A stretch of DNA of 64,000 bases from Rhodococcus sp. B50 (lineage in GTDB: Bacteria > Actinomycetota > Actinomycetes > Mycobacteriales > Mycobacteriaceae), in NCBI RefSeq assembly GCF_013602415.1, contig NZ_WPAG02000003.1:62001-126000 (forward strand). The letters are read 5' to 3'. Position 1 is the first letter of the stretch. The number at the start of each line of letters is the position of its first letter. The position numbers were made by a program, and so were the translations under genes. Below are positions 48,906-58,066 of the stretch, one piece after another. The notes beneath the pieces are model-generated. The model saw nothing but the letters and a program-made list of their open reading frames with translations. It was not told the origin of the DNA and ran no database searches.

Positions 48906-49093
48906 GGGACGATCCGTAGGGCACGGGTGGGACAACCTTCCACCGCTTCCTCGATGGTGGCGAGCATTCCCTCCGGCACAATGTCGGTGAGCAGCACCAA
49001 GTCGCCCTGATCGTCAACCTCGAACACCTCGGGCGCGATCGCCTCGCAGATGCCCAGGCCCGTGCACTTCGTCGCGTCGAGTGAAATCTTCAT
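48902..49093 (-). CDS. [3Fe-4S]-type ferredoxin
   Basis: 63 aa. Three-cysteine pattern CTGLGICEAIAP…CPTRAL, with Gly where the fourth Cys of a 4Fe-4S cluster would be, as in P450-partner ferredoxins. Tight 4-bp overlap with the reductase and 13 bp downstream of the ADH gene. Electron carrier for the P450 at 44966. Confidence 0.9.
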   Translation of the reverse strand: MKISLDATKCTGLGICEAIAPEVFEVDDQGDLVLLTDIVPEGMLATIEEAVEGCPTRALRIVP

Positions 49094-49106
49094 CGGTTAC
49101 ACCACC

Positions 49107-50204
49107 TCAGGGGTTCGGCAGAAGGACCGGCTTGACGACGTCCCCGTTGAGAGTCGCCTGCTCGGCTTCGTTGATGTGATCAAGGGGGAAAGTCTTGATC
49201 AGTTTGTCGAAGGGGAAGCGGCCGCTGGCCCACAACGCGATGAGCTTCGGGATCAGCACCTGCGGGACGGCATCACCCTCGAGAATCCCCATTACGTTGC
49301 GGCCAACGGCCAAGGCAGCGGGGTCAAGAACCAGATCGCCTTGCTGCACACCGACCAATCCGCATGTCCCGGTCGGCCGCAGCGCGTTGATGGCGGTGGT
49401 GATCACCGATGGAATGCCCGTGGTGTCGAGCGCGTACTGGGCGCCACCTGCGGTGGCTTCCACGATTGCCTCCAGCAAATCCTGTTGTCCGCCGTCGAAG
49501 GTGTGGGTCGCGCCGAGTTCGCGAGCAAGCTCACGACGCGCTGGGTTGAGGTCGACTGCGATGATCGTGGTGGCGCCGGCGACCTTCGCCGCCATCACTG
49601 CGCTCAGTCCGACTCCTCCGGCGCCGAAGACGACGAAGCTCGAGCCCGCGGTAACCGAGAGCGCCACCAGCACCGAACCGGCCCCGGTCTGGATTCCACA
49701 ACCAAGGGGACCGAGCAGTTCCAGCGGGAGAGTCGGATCGACCTTGACCGCGTTTCGCTGGCTGACCAGGGAATGAGTCGCGAAAGAGGACTGACCGAAC
49801 CACGCGGCCGCCACCGGCAATCCTTCCTCGTCGGTCACCGTGCTCACCCCGTCGAGTCGGGCGCCGGTCAGGTTCCTGGCAAAGAAGGTGTCGCAGTACG
49901 CGGGATGCGCACTGACGCAGTTCGTACAGGCCCTGCACGAATCGAAGCTGAGCACCACGTGATCTCCAGGCGCGAAATCGATTACCGCCGATCCCACGGC
50001 TTCGACGATCCCCGACCCCTCGTGACCGGGGATTATCGGTGGTGCTGCAAGAAAGCCGGGGACGCGAGGCAGCACGTCCGTGTGGCAGAAGCCCGCACCG
50101 ACAATTCTGACCCGCATTTCCTCCGGTCCCGGCTCGGCGAGGTGAACCTTCTCGATGCGATACGCCGCATCAGGCGCGCGCAGGACGGCTGCAGTGATTT
50201 CCAT
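49107..50204 (-). CDS. Zinc-dependent medium-chain alcohol dehydrogenase
   Basis: 365 aa, first gene of the operon. Catalytic Zn ligands: Cys and His of GFCHTDVL, GHEGSG and the later GCGIQTGAGSV. The structural Zn loop is CRACTNCVSAHPAYC. The nucleotide-binding motif FGAGGVGLSAVMAAKVAG belongs to the class III/benzyl-alcohol group. It would oxidise the alcohol made by the P450 or an incoming alcohol. Its promoter region faces the TetR gene. Confidence 0.92.
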   Translation of the reverse strand: MEITAAVLRAPDAAYRIEKVHLAEPGPEEMRVRIVGAGFCHTDVLPRVPGFLAAPPIIPGHEGSGIVEAVGSAVIDFAPGDHVVLSFDSCRACTNCVSAHPAYCDTFFARNLTGARLDGVSTVTDEEGLPVAAAWFGQSSFATHSLVSQRNAVKVDPTLPLELLGPLGCGIQTGAGSVLVALSVTAGSSFVVFGAGGVGLSAVMAAKVAGATTIIAVDLNPARRELARELGATHTFDGGQQDLLEAIVEATAGGAQYALDTTGIPSVITTAINALRPTGTCGLVGVQQGDLVLDPAALAVGRNVMGILEGDAVPQVLIPKLIALWASGRFPFDKLIKTFPLDHINEAEQATLNGDVVKPVLLPNP

Positions 50205-50442
50205 GGGCTGTTCCTATGACTGTGCGGAGATTCCGGAGAAGATTGATGTCGCACTGAGCTTTTCAGGCAAGTCCGATTAGGCGGTCACGCAAAGCGGCCA
50301 GGCCAACGCCCCACAGACTTCGGCATACCGGAGAGTGACGGCACCGATAAGACCGACACAGAATCCCTGCGGACAACCTACGACATCACCAATGACGCGC
50401 ATCACATTATGCAGAGCGATACACACTGTCAAGGCATATTGT

Positions 50443-50453
50443 CAGACAGTCTG
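50443..50453. promoter_or_regulatory. Palindrome CAGACAGTCTG between adh and tetR
   Basis: A perfect 11-bp inverted repeat in the 369-bp divergent interval 50205-50573, 121 bp upstream of the TetR start. Likely operator through which the TetR protein controls itself and the P450 operon. The rest of the interval is AT-richer than the genes, as expected for promoters. Confidence 0.5.
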
Positions 50454-50573
50454 TAAGATCGCGGCGAAAGGCTGGCGACTGCCCCCGAGTACTGTTCGGG
50501 TACGGTCCGGGTGCTGCACTGGCGCCAGCTTCAGCGGGCCCACAAGGCGCGGAGGCCAAGGAAGGACACGGAC

Positions 50574-51209
50574 ATGCCGTCGATAACCCGGGGTTCTCAA
50601 TCGAGTCGCAGACAGCGCCGAGAAGAGATCGAGCGAGAGATGCTGTCCACCACCGACAGACTGATGGGGATGGGCTACACCTTCACCGAACTCAGTGTGG
50701 AGCGCCTGGCAACCGAGGCCGGGATCTCGAGGGCGAAGTTCTACGCTTATTTCGAGGACAAGAGCCATCTACTACGCCTTCTCGCTCGACATGCCTTCGC
50801 AGAATTGTCCGAGGCCGCTAGCCAATGGTGGAGCACGGCCGCACGCAAGGAACCCGCTGATCTTCGCAATGCGATGCGGGCCATCATCGCTGCCTACGAG
50901 GCTCATCGCGCACTGATCGCAGCAGTGATCGAGATGGCTGAATACGACACGGAAGTGAACGAGGCGTATCAGTCGATAATGGAGTCCATCGTCGATTCTG
51001 TCGAGACCCTCATCGTCGAAGGGGAAAGCGCCGGCTGGATCAGATCCCCCCTCGCTTCCCGTGACACTGCCAGCGCACTCACCTGGATGGTGGAGCGCAC
51101 GGTCCATCAGGCACTCCGCAGTTCACCAGCGCAAGACCTCGACGAAGTTGCCGACTGCATGACCGAGATAGTTTGGCGTACTTTGTATCTCGAATCTGCA
51201 GGCTCATAG
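50574..51209 (+). CDS. TetR-family transcriptional regulator
   Basis: 211 aa from the ATG at 50574 (AAGGAAGG upstream). The DNA-binding domain covers about 15-65 with FTELSVERLATEAGISRAKF and YAYFEDKSHLLRLLA; the ligand-binding helices follow. Divergent from the ADH-to-P450 operon, so local repression relieved by a substrate or intermediate is expected. It may also affect the CoA-ligase operon 730 bp downstream, but that promoter has a different palindrome. Confidence 0.88.
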   Translation: MPSITRGSQSSRRQRREEIEREMLSTTDRLMGMGYTFTELSVERLATEAGISRAKFYAYFEDKSHLLRLLARHAFAELSEAASQWWSTAARKEPADLRNAMRAIIAAYEAHRALIAAVIEMAEYDTEVNEAYQSIMESIVDSVETLIVEGESAGWIRSPLASRDTASALTWMVERTVHQALRSSPAQDLDEVADCMTEIVWRTLYLESAGS

Positions 51210-51500
51210 AAGGCTTGACTCACACGTTCCTCGATGCGATTCGATTGGCGCCCTGCGCCAACTGGAACTAGCCGCCGACTCAGGTTGAGTGTCTAGTCCG
51301 GGGAGACTCTTGAAACAAGTGCGCGTAGCGACGAAGTCAGGAAGTGCTCGTCGCGGATGGTCAGCTGCCAGTAGCCGGGCAATCGTGCATTCAACCTTCC
51401 ACCAGTGCCGGCCGAGTCGGTTGTTGCGGACGATTCCGCATCGCACTATTGCGTGCAACGATCCCGTGTCCAGGCGTAGCCATAGGCGATGTTTGTCGTA
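51210..51500 (-). pseudogene. IS5-family transposase remnant
   Basis: On the minus strand the segment CGIVRNNRLGRHWWKVECTI and then VATRTCFKSLP matches the C-terminal DDE region of IS5 transposases (usual form RLGRHRWVVERTI…LTCFKRL). The rest of the element is gone or unrecognisable. The remaining 372 bp to 51872 show no gene. Confidence 0.55.
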
Positions 51501-51872
51501 GTTGCTACCCGCCAGCGACGGGCCGTCCGGGTTCGAGCCAGCGTGGTCCGCCGATGAGGCTCAGCATGGTGGGCGGGCGAGCCGCTGACGGGCCTTGATT
51601 CGTCTCGCGGTCCCCATGCGAACGCGACTCCTCCCAGGTGGAAGATCACCCGAGCAATGTGGCGCATGCCGCCGTGATAGCCGACGTCGGCCATGCGCCG
51701 ACAGCCGAGTCGATCACATGTTGCCTTCGCCCGCACGAAATGTTCTCCGCCACAAAGACTCACCGGTTCCGTTTTATGCCGATACTGAGGGCAGACACCT
51801 CGCGACCTCGCCACGTGCGGCGGTAGGCGATGGGCCGACGGCGCGTCATTCCGCCTCCCTTCCAGCGCGTCC

Positions 51873-51908
51873 ATTCAACCGATCTGCATCTTGATTCAAT
51901 CGAATTAA
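51873..51908. promoter_or_regulatory. Tandem palindromes upstream of the CoA-ligase operon
   Basis: TTGATTC-AATC-GAATTAA at 51891-51908 and a weaker ATTC-AACC-GATC copy centred 21 bp upstream (51873-51884). The stronger one is nearly the same as the palindrome before the MFS gene at 63412, which also has a second site 21 bp away. Two helical turns between sites suggests co-operative binding of one regulator. Confidence 0.55.
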
Positions 51909-51940
51909 GCATCTAACATCATCGACGCCAAGGAGGTGTG

Positions 51941-53638
51941 ATGCACAACATAGATTCTGAGACCGATGCCGTTGAACGATTGCTCGGCGAACGAGAATTG
52001 AGCATCGACGCGTACTGGGACTCCGTCGAGGCGACGACGGACATTCCGATTGATCAGTGGTTCAACATCGCCCACGAAGCGTGCGACCGTTGGGCCGAGG
52101 ATCCAACTCGACTGGCCATCACGTTCGTTGAAGGAGGCGGCCGCGACGAGTGGACTTACGCACGACTACGTGACGAGTCCAGACGCCTGGCGACCGCCTT
52201 CACTGCTGCGGGACTGCGGCGAGGCGATCGGGTCGCCGGCCTGCTGACCAAGCAACCTGAAGCATATGTCGCCGCCCTCGCCGCTTGGCGGGCCGGCATG
52301 GTATATGTGCCGATGTTCGTCGGCCTGGGCTCCGAGGCGCTGGCGCATCGCGTCCGTTCCGCGGATCCCGCGGTGGTGATCGTCAACGCTGACTACCGCG
52401 CGAACTGGGCCGCGGCCGCCGCTACCCTCGGAAGCCCTCCCACGGTGTGGGTAATCGACGATTCCGGGGCAGGCCTTGCCGACGGCGATATCGACCTGCG
52501 TGCCGCGATTCGGAAGAGCGACACGGGCTTCACGACCGTTCGGACACAGGCCGACGATCCCGCCACGATCATGTTCACCAGCGGAACCACCGGCGCGCCC
52601 AAGGGTTGCGTGATGCCGCATTCGGTTCCGCTGCTGAATCGTCCTTTCGTCAACCACTGCTTCGGACTCGTTCCTGATGACGTGTTGTTCGCAGGATCCG
52701 ACCCGGGTTGGTCGTACGGGCTCTACACGACCGGATTCTCGGTCTTGTCCACTGGGCAGCGCATTGTCGTACGGCGCGGCAAGTTCGATCCGCTGGCGTG
52801 GTTGAGCACGATCGAGGACGAAGGCGTCACCTACATCGCGGCGGCGCCCAGCGCCTTGCGCCGACTGGTGTCGACGGCCATTGCCGGCGCGGGGATCCCG
52901 GCATCGGTGCGTGGCGCGACGTGCGGCGGAGAGCCCCTCGACGCCCCGCTGGTGAACGCGTGGAAGTCCCTGACCGGCGGGCAGATCCGCGACGGATACG
53001 GACAGACCGAAGCCGCGATGCTGCTGGCGAACCTCGAAGGCGGACCTGAGATCGTACCGGGCTCGCTCAGCAGCACGGTTCCCGGATTCGAAGTGGCTCT
53101 GCTCGACGAGTACGACGGCACGACACCCCTCGAGGGCCCCGCACAAGGCGTGGTTGCAGTACGCAAGCCTCGGTATCAGGGGACCCTCACCTATTGGCAG
53201 CAACCCGAGAAGTGGACTGCCCGCTGGCGCGGGGACTGGTTCATCACCGGGGATGTCGTGCGTCGGGACGAAGACGGTCGGTATTGGTTCGTCGGCCGAG
53301 GTGACGACCTGATCATCACCTCTGGCTACAACGTCGGACCGACCGAGGTCGAGAACGTCCTGCTCGCTGACCCGCAGGTGCTCGAAGCGGCGGTCGTGGG
53401 GGCGCCCGACCCCGACCGCGGCGCGATTGTCCGTGCCGTGATCGTCGCGGATCCGACGGCCGACCGCGACCCCCTCGTCTCGAGGTTGAAGGAGGCGGTC
53501 CGTACCCAGGTCGGGCGCCACGCCTACCCACGCGTCATTGACTTCGTCGACGAGCTCCCTCGCACCGAGAGCGGCAAGGTCAAGCGAAACGTACTCAGGG
53601 ACAAGGTTGTTCAGCCCGATTACCAGGAGCAGCGATGA
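51941..53638 (+). CDS. Acyl-CoA synthetase (AMP-forming)
   Basis: 565 aa from the ATG at 51941, preferred over the GTG at 51938 because AAGGAGG is only one base before the latter. Adenylation motifs: MFTSGTTGAPKGC, DGYGQTEAAML, GDWFITGDVV, SGYNVGPTEVE and the C-terminal Lys in LPRTESGKVKRN. Closest in style to medium-chain or acetyl-CoA synthetases. The stop overlaps the hyuA-like start (ATGA), so ligase and carboxylase/hydrolase subunits are made together. It probably activates the acid formed by the dehydrogenases next door, or the product of the hyuAB enzyme. Cytoplasmic. Confidence 0.92.
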   Translation: MHNIDSETDAVERLLGERELSIDAYWDSVEATTDIPIDQWFNIAHEACDRWAEDPTRLAITFVEGGGRDEWTYARLRDESRRLATAFTAAGLRRGDRVAGLLTKQPEAYVAALAAWRAGMVYVPMFVGLGSEALAHRVRSADPAVVIVNADYRANWAAAAATLGSPPTVWVIDDSGAGLADGDIDLRAAIRKSDTGFTTVRTQADDPATIMFTSGTTGAPKGCVMPHSVPLLNRPFVNHCFGLVPDDVLFAGSDPGWSYGLYTTGFSVLSTGQRIVVRRGKFDPLAWLSTIEDEGVTYIAAAPSALRRLVSTAIAGAGIPASVRGATCGGEPLDAPLVNAWKSLTGGQIRDGYGQTEAAMLLANLEGGPEIVPGSLSSTVPGFEVALLDEYDGTTPLEGPAQGVVAVRKPRYQGTLTYWQQPEKWTARWRGDWFITGDVVRRDEDGRYWFVGRGDDLIITSGYNVGPTEVENVLLADPQVLEAAVVGAPDPDRGAIVRAVIVADPTADRDPLVSRLKEAVRTQVGRHAYPRVIDFVDELPRTESGKVKRNVLRDKVVQPDYQEQR

Positions 53639-55755
53639 CCAGATATCAGATCGGATCGGACATCGGCGGCACCTTCACCGATGTCGCTGTGGTAGACGAC
53701 CAAGGACGGATCTGGACCGACAAGGCGGACACCACGCCGCGCGCTCTGGGCGACGGCCTTCTCGCCGCGCTTGACAACGTCGCCGCGCAGATGCACGTCG
53801 GACTCGAGGACCTCCTCGGCCGGACCACTCGGTTCGTGAACGGCACGACCGCTGTCACCAATTCGATCGCCGAACTCGATGGCGCTCGCGTCGGGTTGCT
53901 GACCACCCGAGGTTTCGGTGACAACCTCACGATCGCGCGGTCTGCGCGCAATGCCCACCGCGACCAACACTTCCAGCGCAACCTTCCCCAACTGGTGCCA
54001 CGGGAGCGGATCGTGGAGGTCAGCGAGCGCATCGACCGCAAGGGAGTCGCGGTCGTTCCGTTGGCCGAGGCCGAGGCGCGTCGTGCGATCGAGTCGCTGG
54101 TGGCGCAGGACGTCGACTCCATTGCGATCAGCCTGCTGTGGAGCTTCCGCAATCCCGCCCACGAGGAACTGATCGCCGACATTGTCGAGAAGGAGTACCC
54201 GGGGATATTCCTCAGCGTCTCGCATCGGCTTCATCCAGTGATCCGCGAGTACGAGCGGACCATGACAACGGTGCTGAACTCGTTCACCTGCCTTCGGGTG
54301 GCCGAGTATGTGTCGAGCATCGAATCACGCCTTGCCGAGCGGGGATTGACAGTTCCCATCGCTTTCATGCAGGGATTCGGCGGAACGGTTTCGGCCCGGG
54401 AGGCACTCGACCGACCGATCACTCTGGTCGACTCCGGCCCCGCGGCCGGGGTTATCGGATCCCAGGCCCTGGCGAAGCGTCTCGGTATCGACAACATCGT
54501 CACCGGCGACATGGGTGGAACCTCGTTCGATGTGTCCGTCCTGCCGGGTCAGCGCACGTCGGTCACACAGCGAGTCATGCTGCGTGACCAGTTTCTCACC
54601 GCATTGGCCAAGATCGACGTACTGCCGATCGGTGCCGGCGGCGGCAGCGTCGCGCATCTCGACGCGCGACAAATGCCACAGGTCGGGCCTGCCAGCGCAG
54701 GCGCCGACCCGGGTCCGGCCTGCTACGGCAGGGGCGGTCAGCGACCCACCGTGACGGATGCGGCTGCTGTTCTCGGGTTGCTGAATCCCGATGTGTTCCT
54801 GAGCGGTCGGAGAAGTCTCGACCTCGACGCTGCCCGGACGGCACTTACCGCGGACTTCGGCTCACGGTTGGGGATCGACGCGGAGGACTCCGCAATCGCG
54901 ATCTACCGGATCGTCACCGCCAACATGAGCAACGCGGTTCGTGCGGTCACCGTGGAGCGGGGGCACGATCCCCGAGAGTTCGCACTGTGCTCCTACGGTG
55001 GGGCCCTGGGTATCTTCGCGTGCGACATCGCTCGCGCATCGGGGATCTCGACCGTTCTGGTCCCCCGCGAGGCAGCGGTCTTCTCCGCCCACGGCCTGCT
55101 GGACTGCGACGATGTCCGCACACGTGTGCGGTCGCTCAATTCGAAGGCCGCCGCCTCGGACGAGGTCCGTGATGCCCTCGTCGTTCTCGAGGACGAGGCC
55201 GCCGCTGCCCTGCGCGACTCCGGTTACACGGATCGCGACATCGAGTTCACGTGGCAGTTGGACCTCAAGTTCAGCGGACAACAATGGGATTTGACCGTGA
55301 ACCTGGTCCGCAACCCACAATTCGGTGCCGCTGAGCTACAGAAGGTGATCGACGACTTCCCGCACCGCTACGAACTCGAATTCGGTGAGGGCAGCGCGTG
55401 GATCGGCAGCCCCGTCCTGGTGATGGCCGCACGGGTGATCGCCCGGGCATCCGCTGGACGGCCCACTCCCCTGAGGGTCGCCGCGGGTCGTGACAACACG
55501 GTCGCCGATGCCCGTACCGGATCGCGCGAGGTACGGATACCGTCTCGTGGGCAACGCATACCGGTCGACGTGTACAACGCCGAACTCTTCGCGGAAGGCC
55601 CCGGAGTGGTCGGACCCGCGCTACTCGAACAGCCTCTGACAACCGTCTTCGTGCCCGAGGGGTGGACTCACCAGGTCGACGCTTTCGGCAATCACCTTCT
55701 CACCGACGCTACTGCCGGCAACCATTCGGTCCGAACGGAGGAAGTCGCGAAATGA
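53635..55755 (+). CDS. Hydantoinase/oxoprolinase/acetone-carboxylase family, subunit A
   Basis: 706 aa. The N-terminal actin-like ATPase part begins GSDIGGTFTDVAVVDDQGR, with GTTAVTNSIAELDGARVGLL and later DMGGTSFDVSV and GAGGGSVAHLD, typical of HyuA and the ATP-using subunits of acetone and acetophenone carboxylases. ATGA overlaps on both sides tie it to the CoA ligase and subunit B. Family members use ATP to cleave cyclic amides (hydantoins, oxoproline) or to carboxylate ketones. No gamma-type subunit of acetone carboxylase is seen, so ring-opening or an acetophenone-type carboxylation are the candidates. Confidence 0.9.
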   Translation: MTRYQIGSDIGGTFTDVAVVDDQGRIWTDKADTTPRALGDGLLAALDNVAAQMHVGLEDLLGRTTRFVNGTTAVTNSIAELDGARVGLLTTRGFGDNLTIARSARNAHRDQHFQRNLPQLVPRERIVEVSERIDRKGVAVVPLAEAEARRAIESLVAQDVDSIAISLLWSFRNPAHEELIADIVEKEYPGIFLSVSHRLHPVIREYERTMTTVLNSFTCLRVAEYVSSIESRLAERGLTVPIAFMQGFGGTVSAREALDRPITLVDSGPAAGVIGSQALAKRLGIDNIVTGDMGGTSFDVSVLPGQRTSVTQRVMLRDQFLTALAKIDVLPIGAGGGSVAHLDARQMPQVGPASAGADPGPACYGRGGQRPTVTDAAAVLGLLNPDVFLSGRRSLDLDAARTALTADFGSRLGIDAEDSAIAIYRIVTANMSNAVRAVTVERGHDPREFALCSYGGALGIFACDIARASGISTVLVPREAAVFSAHGLLDCDDVRTRVRSLNSKAAASDEVRDALVVLEDEAAAALRDSGYTDRDIEFTWQLDLKFSGQQWDLTVNLVRNPQFGAAELQKVIDDFPHRYELEFGEGSAWIGSPVLVMAARVIARASAGRPTPLRVAAGRDNTVADARTGSREVRIPSRGQRIPVDVYNAELFAEGPGVVGPALLEQPLTTVFVPEGWTHQVDAFGNHLLTDATAGNHSVRTEEVAK

Positions 55756-57830
55756 CCACTACCGCCGAAGTCGACCAGCGCGTGGCAAACATACTTGGGG
55801 GAACCGATCCCGTAGATCTCGAGGTGTTCACCAAAGCGCTGGAGAACATCTCCTCCGAAATGGGAACAGTGATGATGCGGGCATCGGGAAGTCCCGTCAT
55901 CGCCGAGGCTGTCGACTTCTCGACGTTTCTGGCCGACGCCAACGGCGACATCATCGCCTACGCGAGTTACATCACCCAGTACCTCGGCCCCGCACGGCAA
56001 TCCGTCCGGCACATCCTGGCCACCGTGGACCGCGCGAGCATCCACCCCGGGGACGTCTACATCTGCAACGACCCGTTCACCACCGGCAACGCCCACCAGG
56101 TCGACGTCGGAGTCGTCAGGCCCATCTTCCACAACGGCGAGTTGGTGGCCTGGTGCTGGGCAGAAGCGCACCTCACCGATATGGGAGGCATGGCGCCCGG
56201 CGGGTTTGCACCGATGGCCGCGGACACCTACGGCGAGGGCCTGAGGCTGCCCGGCATCAAGATCATCGATCAGGGCCGGCTGATCGACGACATCTGGCGC
56301 CTGATCGAGTGCAACATCCGTGTCCCCGCACTCGTGCTCAACGACATTCGATGCTTCATCGCAGCCTGTAACCGTGCCGATGATCGCGTCACCGAACTGC
56401 TCGATCGATACGGCATCGACCGCTTCCGTGACTACCTCGAAAAGTCGCGCAATGTCACCGAACTCGCCGTCCGTCGCCGCATCGCCACCCTGCCGGACGG
56501 TGTCTACGAGGCCGAGGACTTCGTCGAACACAACGGCAAGGTCAACGACTTGTACCGGCTGCACTGCACCATGACCGTTGCCGGTGACGAGCTCACCCTG
56601 GACTTCTCCCAGTCCGCTCCCCAGACAGACGGCTTCATCAACTGCAGCGCGGCCACGACACTCGGCTGCGCGACCACACCGCTCCTGACCGCTCTGTTGC
56701 CCGACATCCCCATCAACCAGGGCACCCTGGGCCCGATCCACGTGATCACCAAGCCCGGGACGATCTGCGACATGGAGCTTCCCGCCCCCTGCTCGTCCGG
56801 GCACATGGAGACAGGTACCCGCATCTACAAGACCGTCACGCTCCTGCTGTCGAAGGTTCAGTCGGGCAGTACCGACGCCTTCGTTCGGGAGCACGCGATG
56901 GCGGCCTTCCAGGACTCGTGGAACGGTGCGCTGTTCTTTGCCCCCGACGAGACCGGCGAGTACGTGCCGTTCCTCGACATGCACGGCGGCGGCAGCGGCG
57001 CGGGCGCCCAGGCGGTGTCCGACGGCCTCGACGTCGGTGGCGTCATCGCGCAGCCCGAGAACAGCATCCCCGACATCGAAGTCAACGAGCTGGGGTATCC
57101 CGTTCTCTACCTCTGGCGCCGAATCAATCCGTCGGGCGGCCCCGGACGCTATCGCGGCGGGGACGGAATCGACCTCGCCTGGACACCGTGGTACACCGAC
57201 GGCGGCCAGTTCAGCGCCTTCGGCGCATGCTGGCAGCTGCCACCCGGAGGCGCGTTCGGTGGCTTCCCCGGGTCCGCCAGTGGATTCACCGTCGCACTCG
57301 GCGCCGGCGCGGACCGGACGCTCGGCGACGGTCGGGTGCCGATGTCGATCGCCGACCTCGGCGCGACCGAACAGCAAATCGCCGGAAAGCAATTCGGCAT
57401 CGAACTCGCGGCCGGCGACGTGGTTCGCATGCGATCGGGCGGTGGAGGCGGGTTCGGCGATCCACTCTCCCGCGATCCTCAGCAGGTCGCCGACGACGTC
57501 CGGTCCGGTGTAGTCTCACCCCGGACGGCAGAGGCCGGCTACGGCGTCGTGCTCGACACCGACGGCAACGCAGACGCCGCCGCCACCGAGCACCAGCGCG
57601 GGTTGATTCGCCACTCACGCAGCCGATGGTGCCCCGGCGAGTTCACGCTCGCTGGGCAGTCCCGCCCTGCATTGGTATCGTCCGCTCCGCTCTCGTCTCG
57701 TCTCTCGGACATCGGAATGTGGGCAAGCCCACGTGAAGGCGTCCACTTGATCGAATACGCAGACCCAGACACCCTCGAACTCTTATGGGTCGAGGTCCGC
57801 GTCGAGGAAGGCGACCTTCCCGCCTCATAG
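55752..57830 (+). CDS. Hydantoinase/oxoprolinase/acetone-carboxylase family, subunit B
   Basis: 692 aa from the ATG at 55752 overlapping subunit A's stop. HyuB features: DPVDLEVFTKALENISSEMG near the start, GDVYICNDPFTTGNAHQVD and HLTDMGGMAPGG, PGRYRGGDGI and the C-terminal GGGGGFGDPL. Together with subunit A it forms the ATP-dependent enzyme. The extension of about 90 residues after GDPL carries a likely distal domain (SRWCPGEF…LLWVEVRV) not found in all members. A strong hairpin follows at 57877-57925. Confidence 0.9.
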   Translation: MTTTAEVDQRVANILGGTDPVDLEVFTKALENISSEMGTVMMRASGSPVIAEAVDFSTFLADANGDIIAYASYITQYLGPARQSVRHILATVDRASIHPGDVYICNDPFTTGNAHQVDVGVVRPIFHNGELVAWCWAEAHLTDMGGMAPGGFAPMAADTYGEGLRLPGIKIIDQGRLIDDIWRLIECNIRVPALVLNDIRCFIAACNRADDRVTELLDRYGIDRFRDYLEKSRNVTELAVRRRIATLPDGVYEAEDFVEHNGKVNDLYRLHCTMTVAGDELTLDFSQSAPQTDGFINCSAATTLGCATTPLLTALLPDIPINQGTLGPIHVITKPGTICDMELPAPCSSGHMETGTRIYKTVTLLLSKVQSGSTDAFVREHAMAAFQDSWNGALFFAPDETGEYVPFLDMHGGGSGAGAQAVSDGLDVGGVIAQPENSIPDIEVNELGYPVLYLWRRINPSGGPGRYRGGDGIDLAWTPWYTDGGQFSAFGACWQLPPGGAFGGFPGSASGFTVALGAGADRTLGDGRVPMSIADLGATEQQIAGKQFGIELAAGDVVRMRSGGGGGFGDPLSRDPQQVADDVRSGVVSPRTAEAGYGVVLDTDGNADAAATEHQRGLIRHSRSRWCPGEFTLAGQSRPALVSSAPLSSRLSDIGMWASPREGVHLIEYADPDTLELLWVEVRVEEGDLPAS

Positions 57831-57876
57831 AGCACCATGGAGTCCCTTGCCCACGCGGGATGGCGCGACCGGTCCA

Positions 57877-57925
57877 GCCGCGGGTCCATCGCAGTGACCG
57901 CAAGGCATCGCGATGGACCCGCGGC
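57877..57925 (+). terminator. Perfect 16-bp hairpin between hyuB and the HpaB-like gene
   Basis: GCCGCGGGTCCATCGC (57877-57892) pairs exactly with GCGATGGACCCGCGGC (57910-57925) across a 17-nt loop. AAATTTTG follows. It is probably a terminator or attenuator that lowers expression of the last gene relative to the acs-hyuAB part. Confidence 0.65.
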
Positions 57926-58066
57926 CACAAATTTTGCGTCAGAACTCACTGCCGCAGAACCAAATACAGGCGGGGCGCAGGGTGGTCAACATCCTCCGTC
58001 CCGCCCACCACAACCTGGTGGCTCTCAGCCGCCAAGTCCAGAGTGAGCACGACAAGGAGTAACAAT

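Noticed and set aside
49050..50219. 389-codon frame opposite the alcohol dehydrogenase
   Set aside because: The zinc ligand motifs and overlap structure on the minus strand show the real gene; this frame has none.
55692..57392. Long antisense frame of 566 codons opposite hyuB
   Set aside because: It is an out-of-frame shadow caused by high GC at third positions; composition is Val/Gly/Asp-rich, with no ribosome site or family match, while hyuB on the other strand is certain.
53635..57830. Annotation as acetone carboxylase
   Set aside because: No gene for the small gamma-type subunit is visible nearby, and hydantoinase or oxoprolinase activity fits the two subunits equally well.
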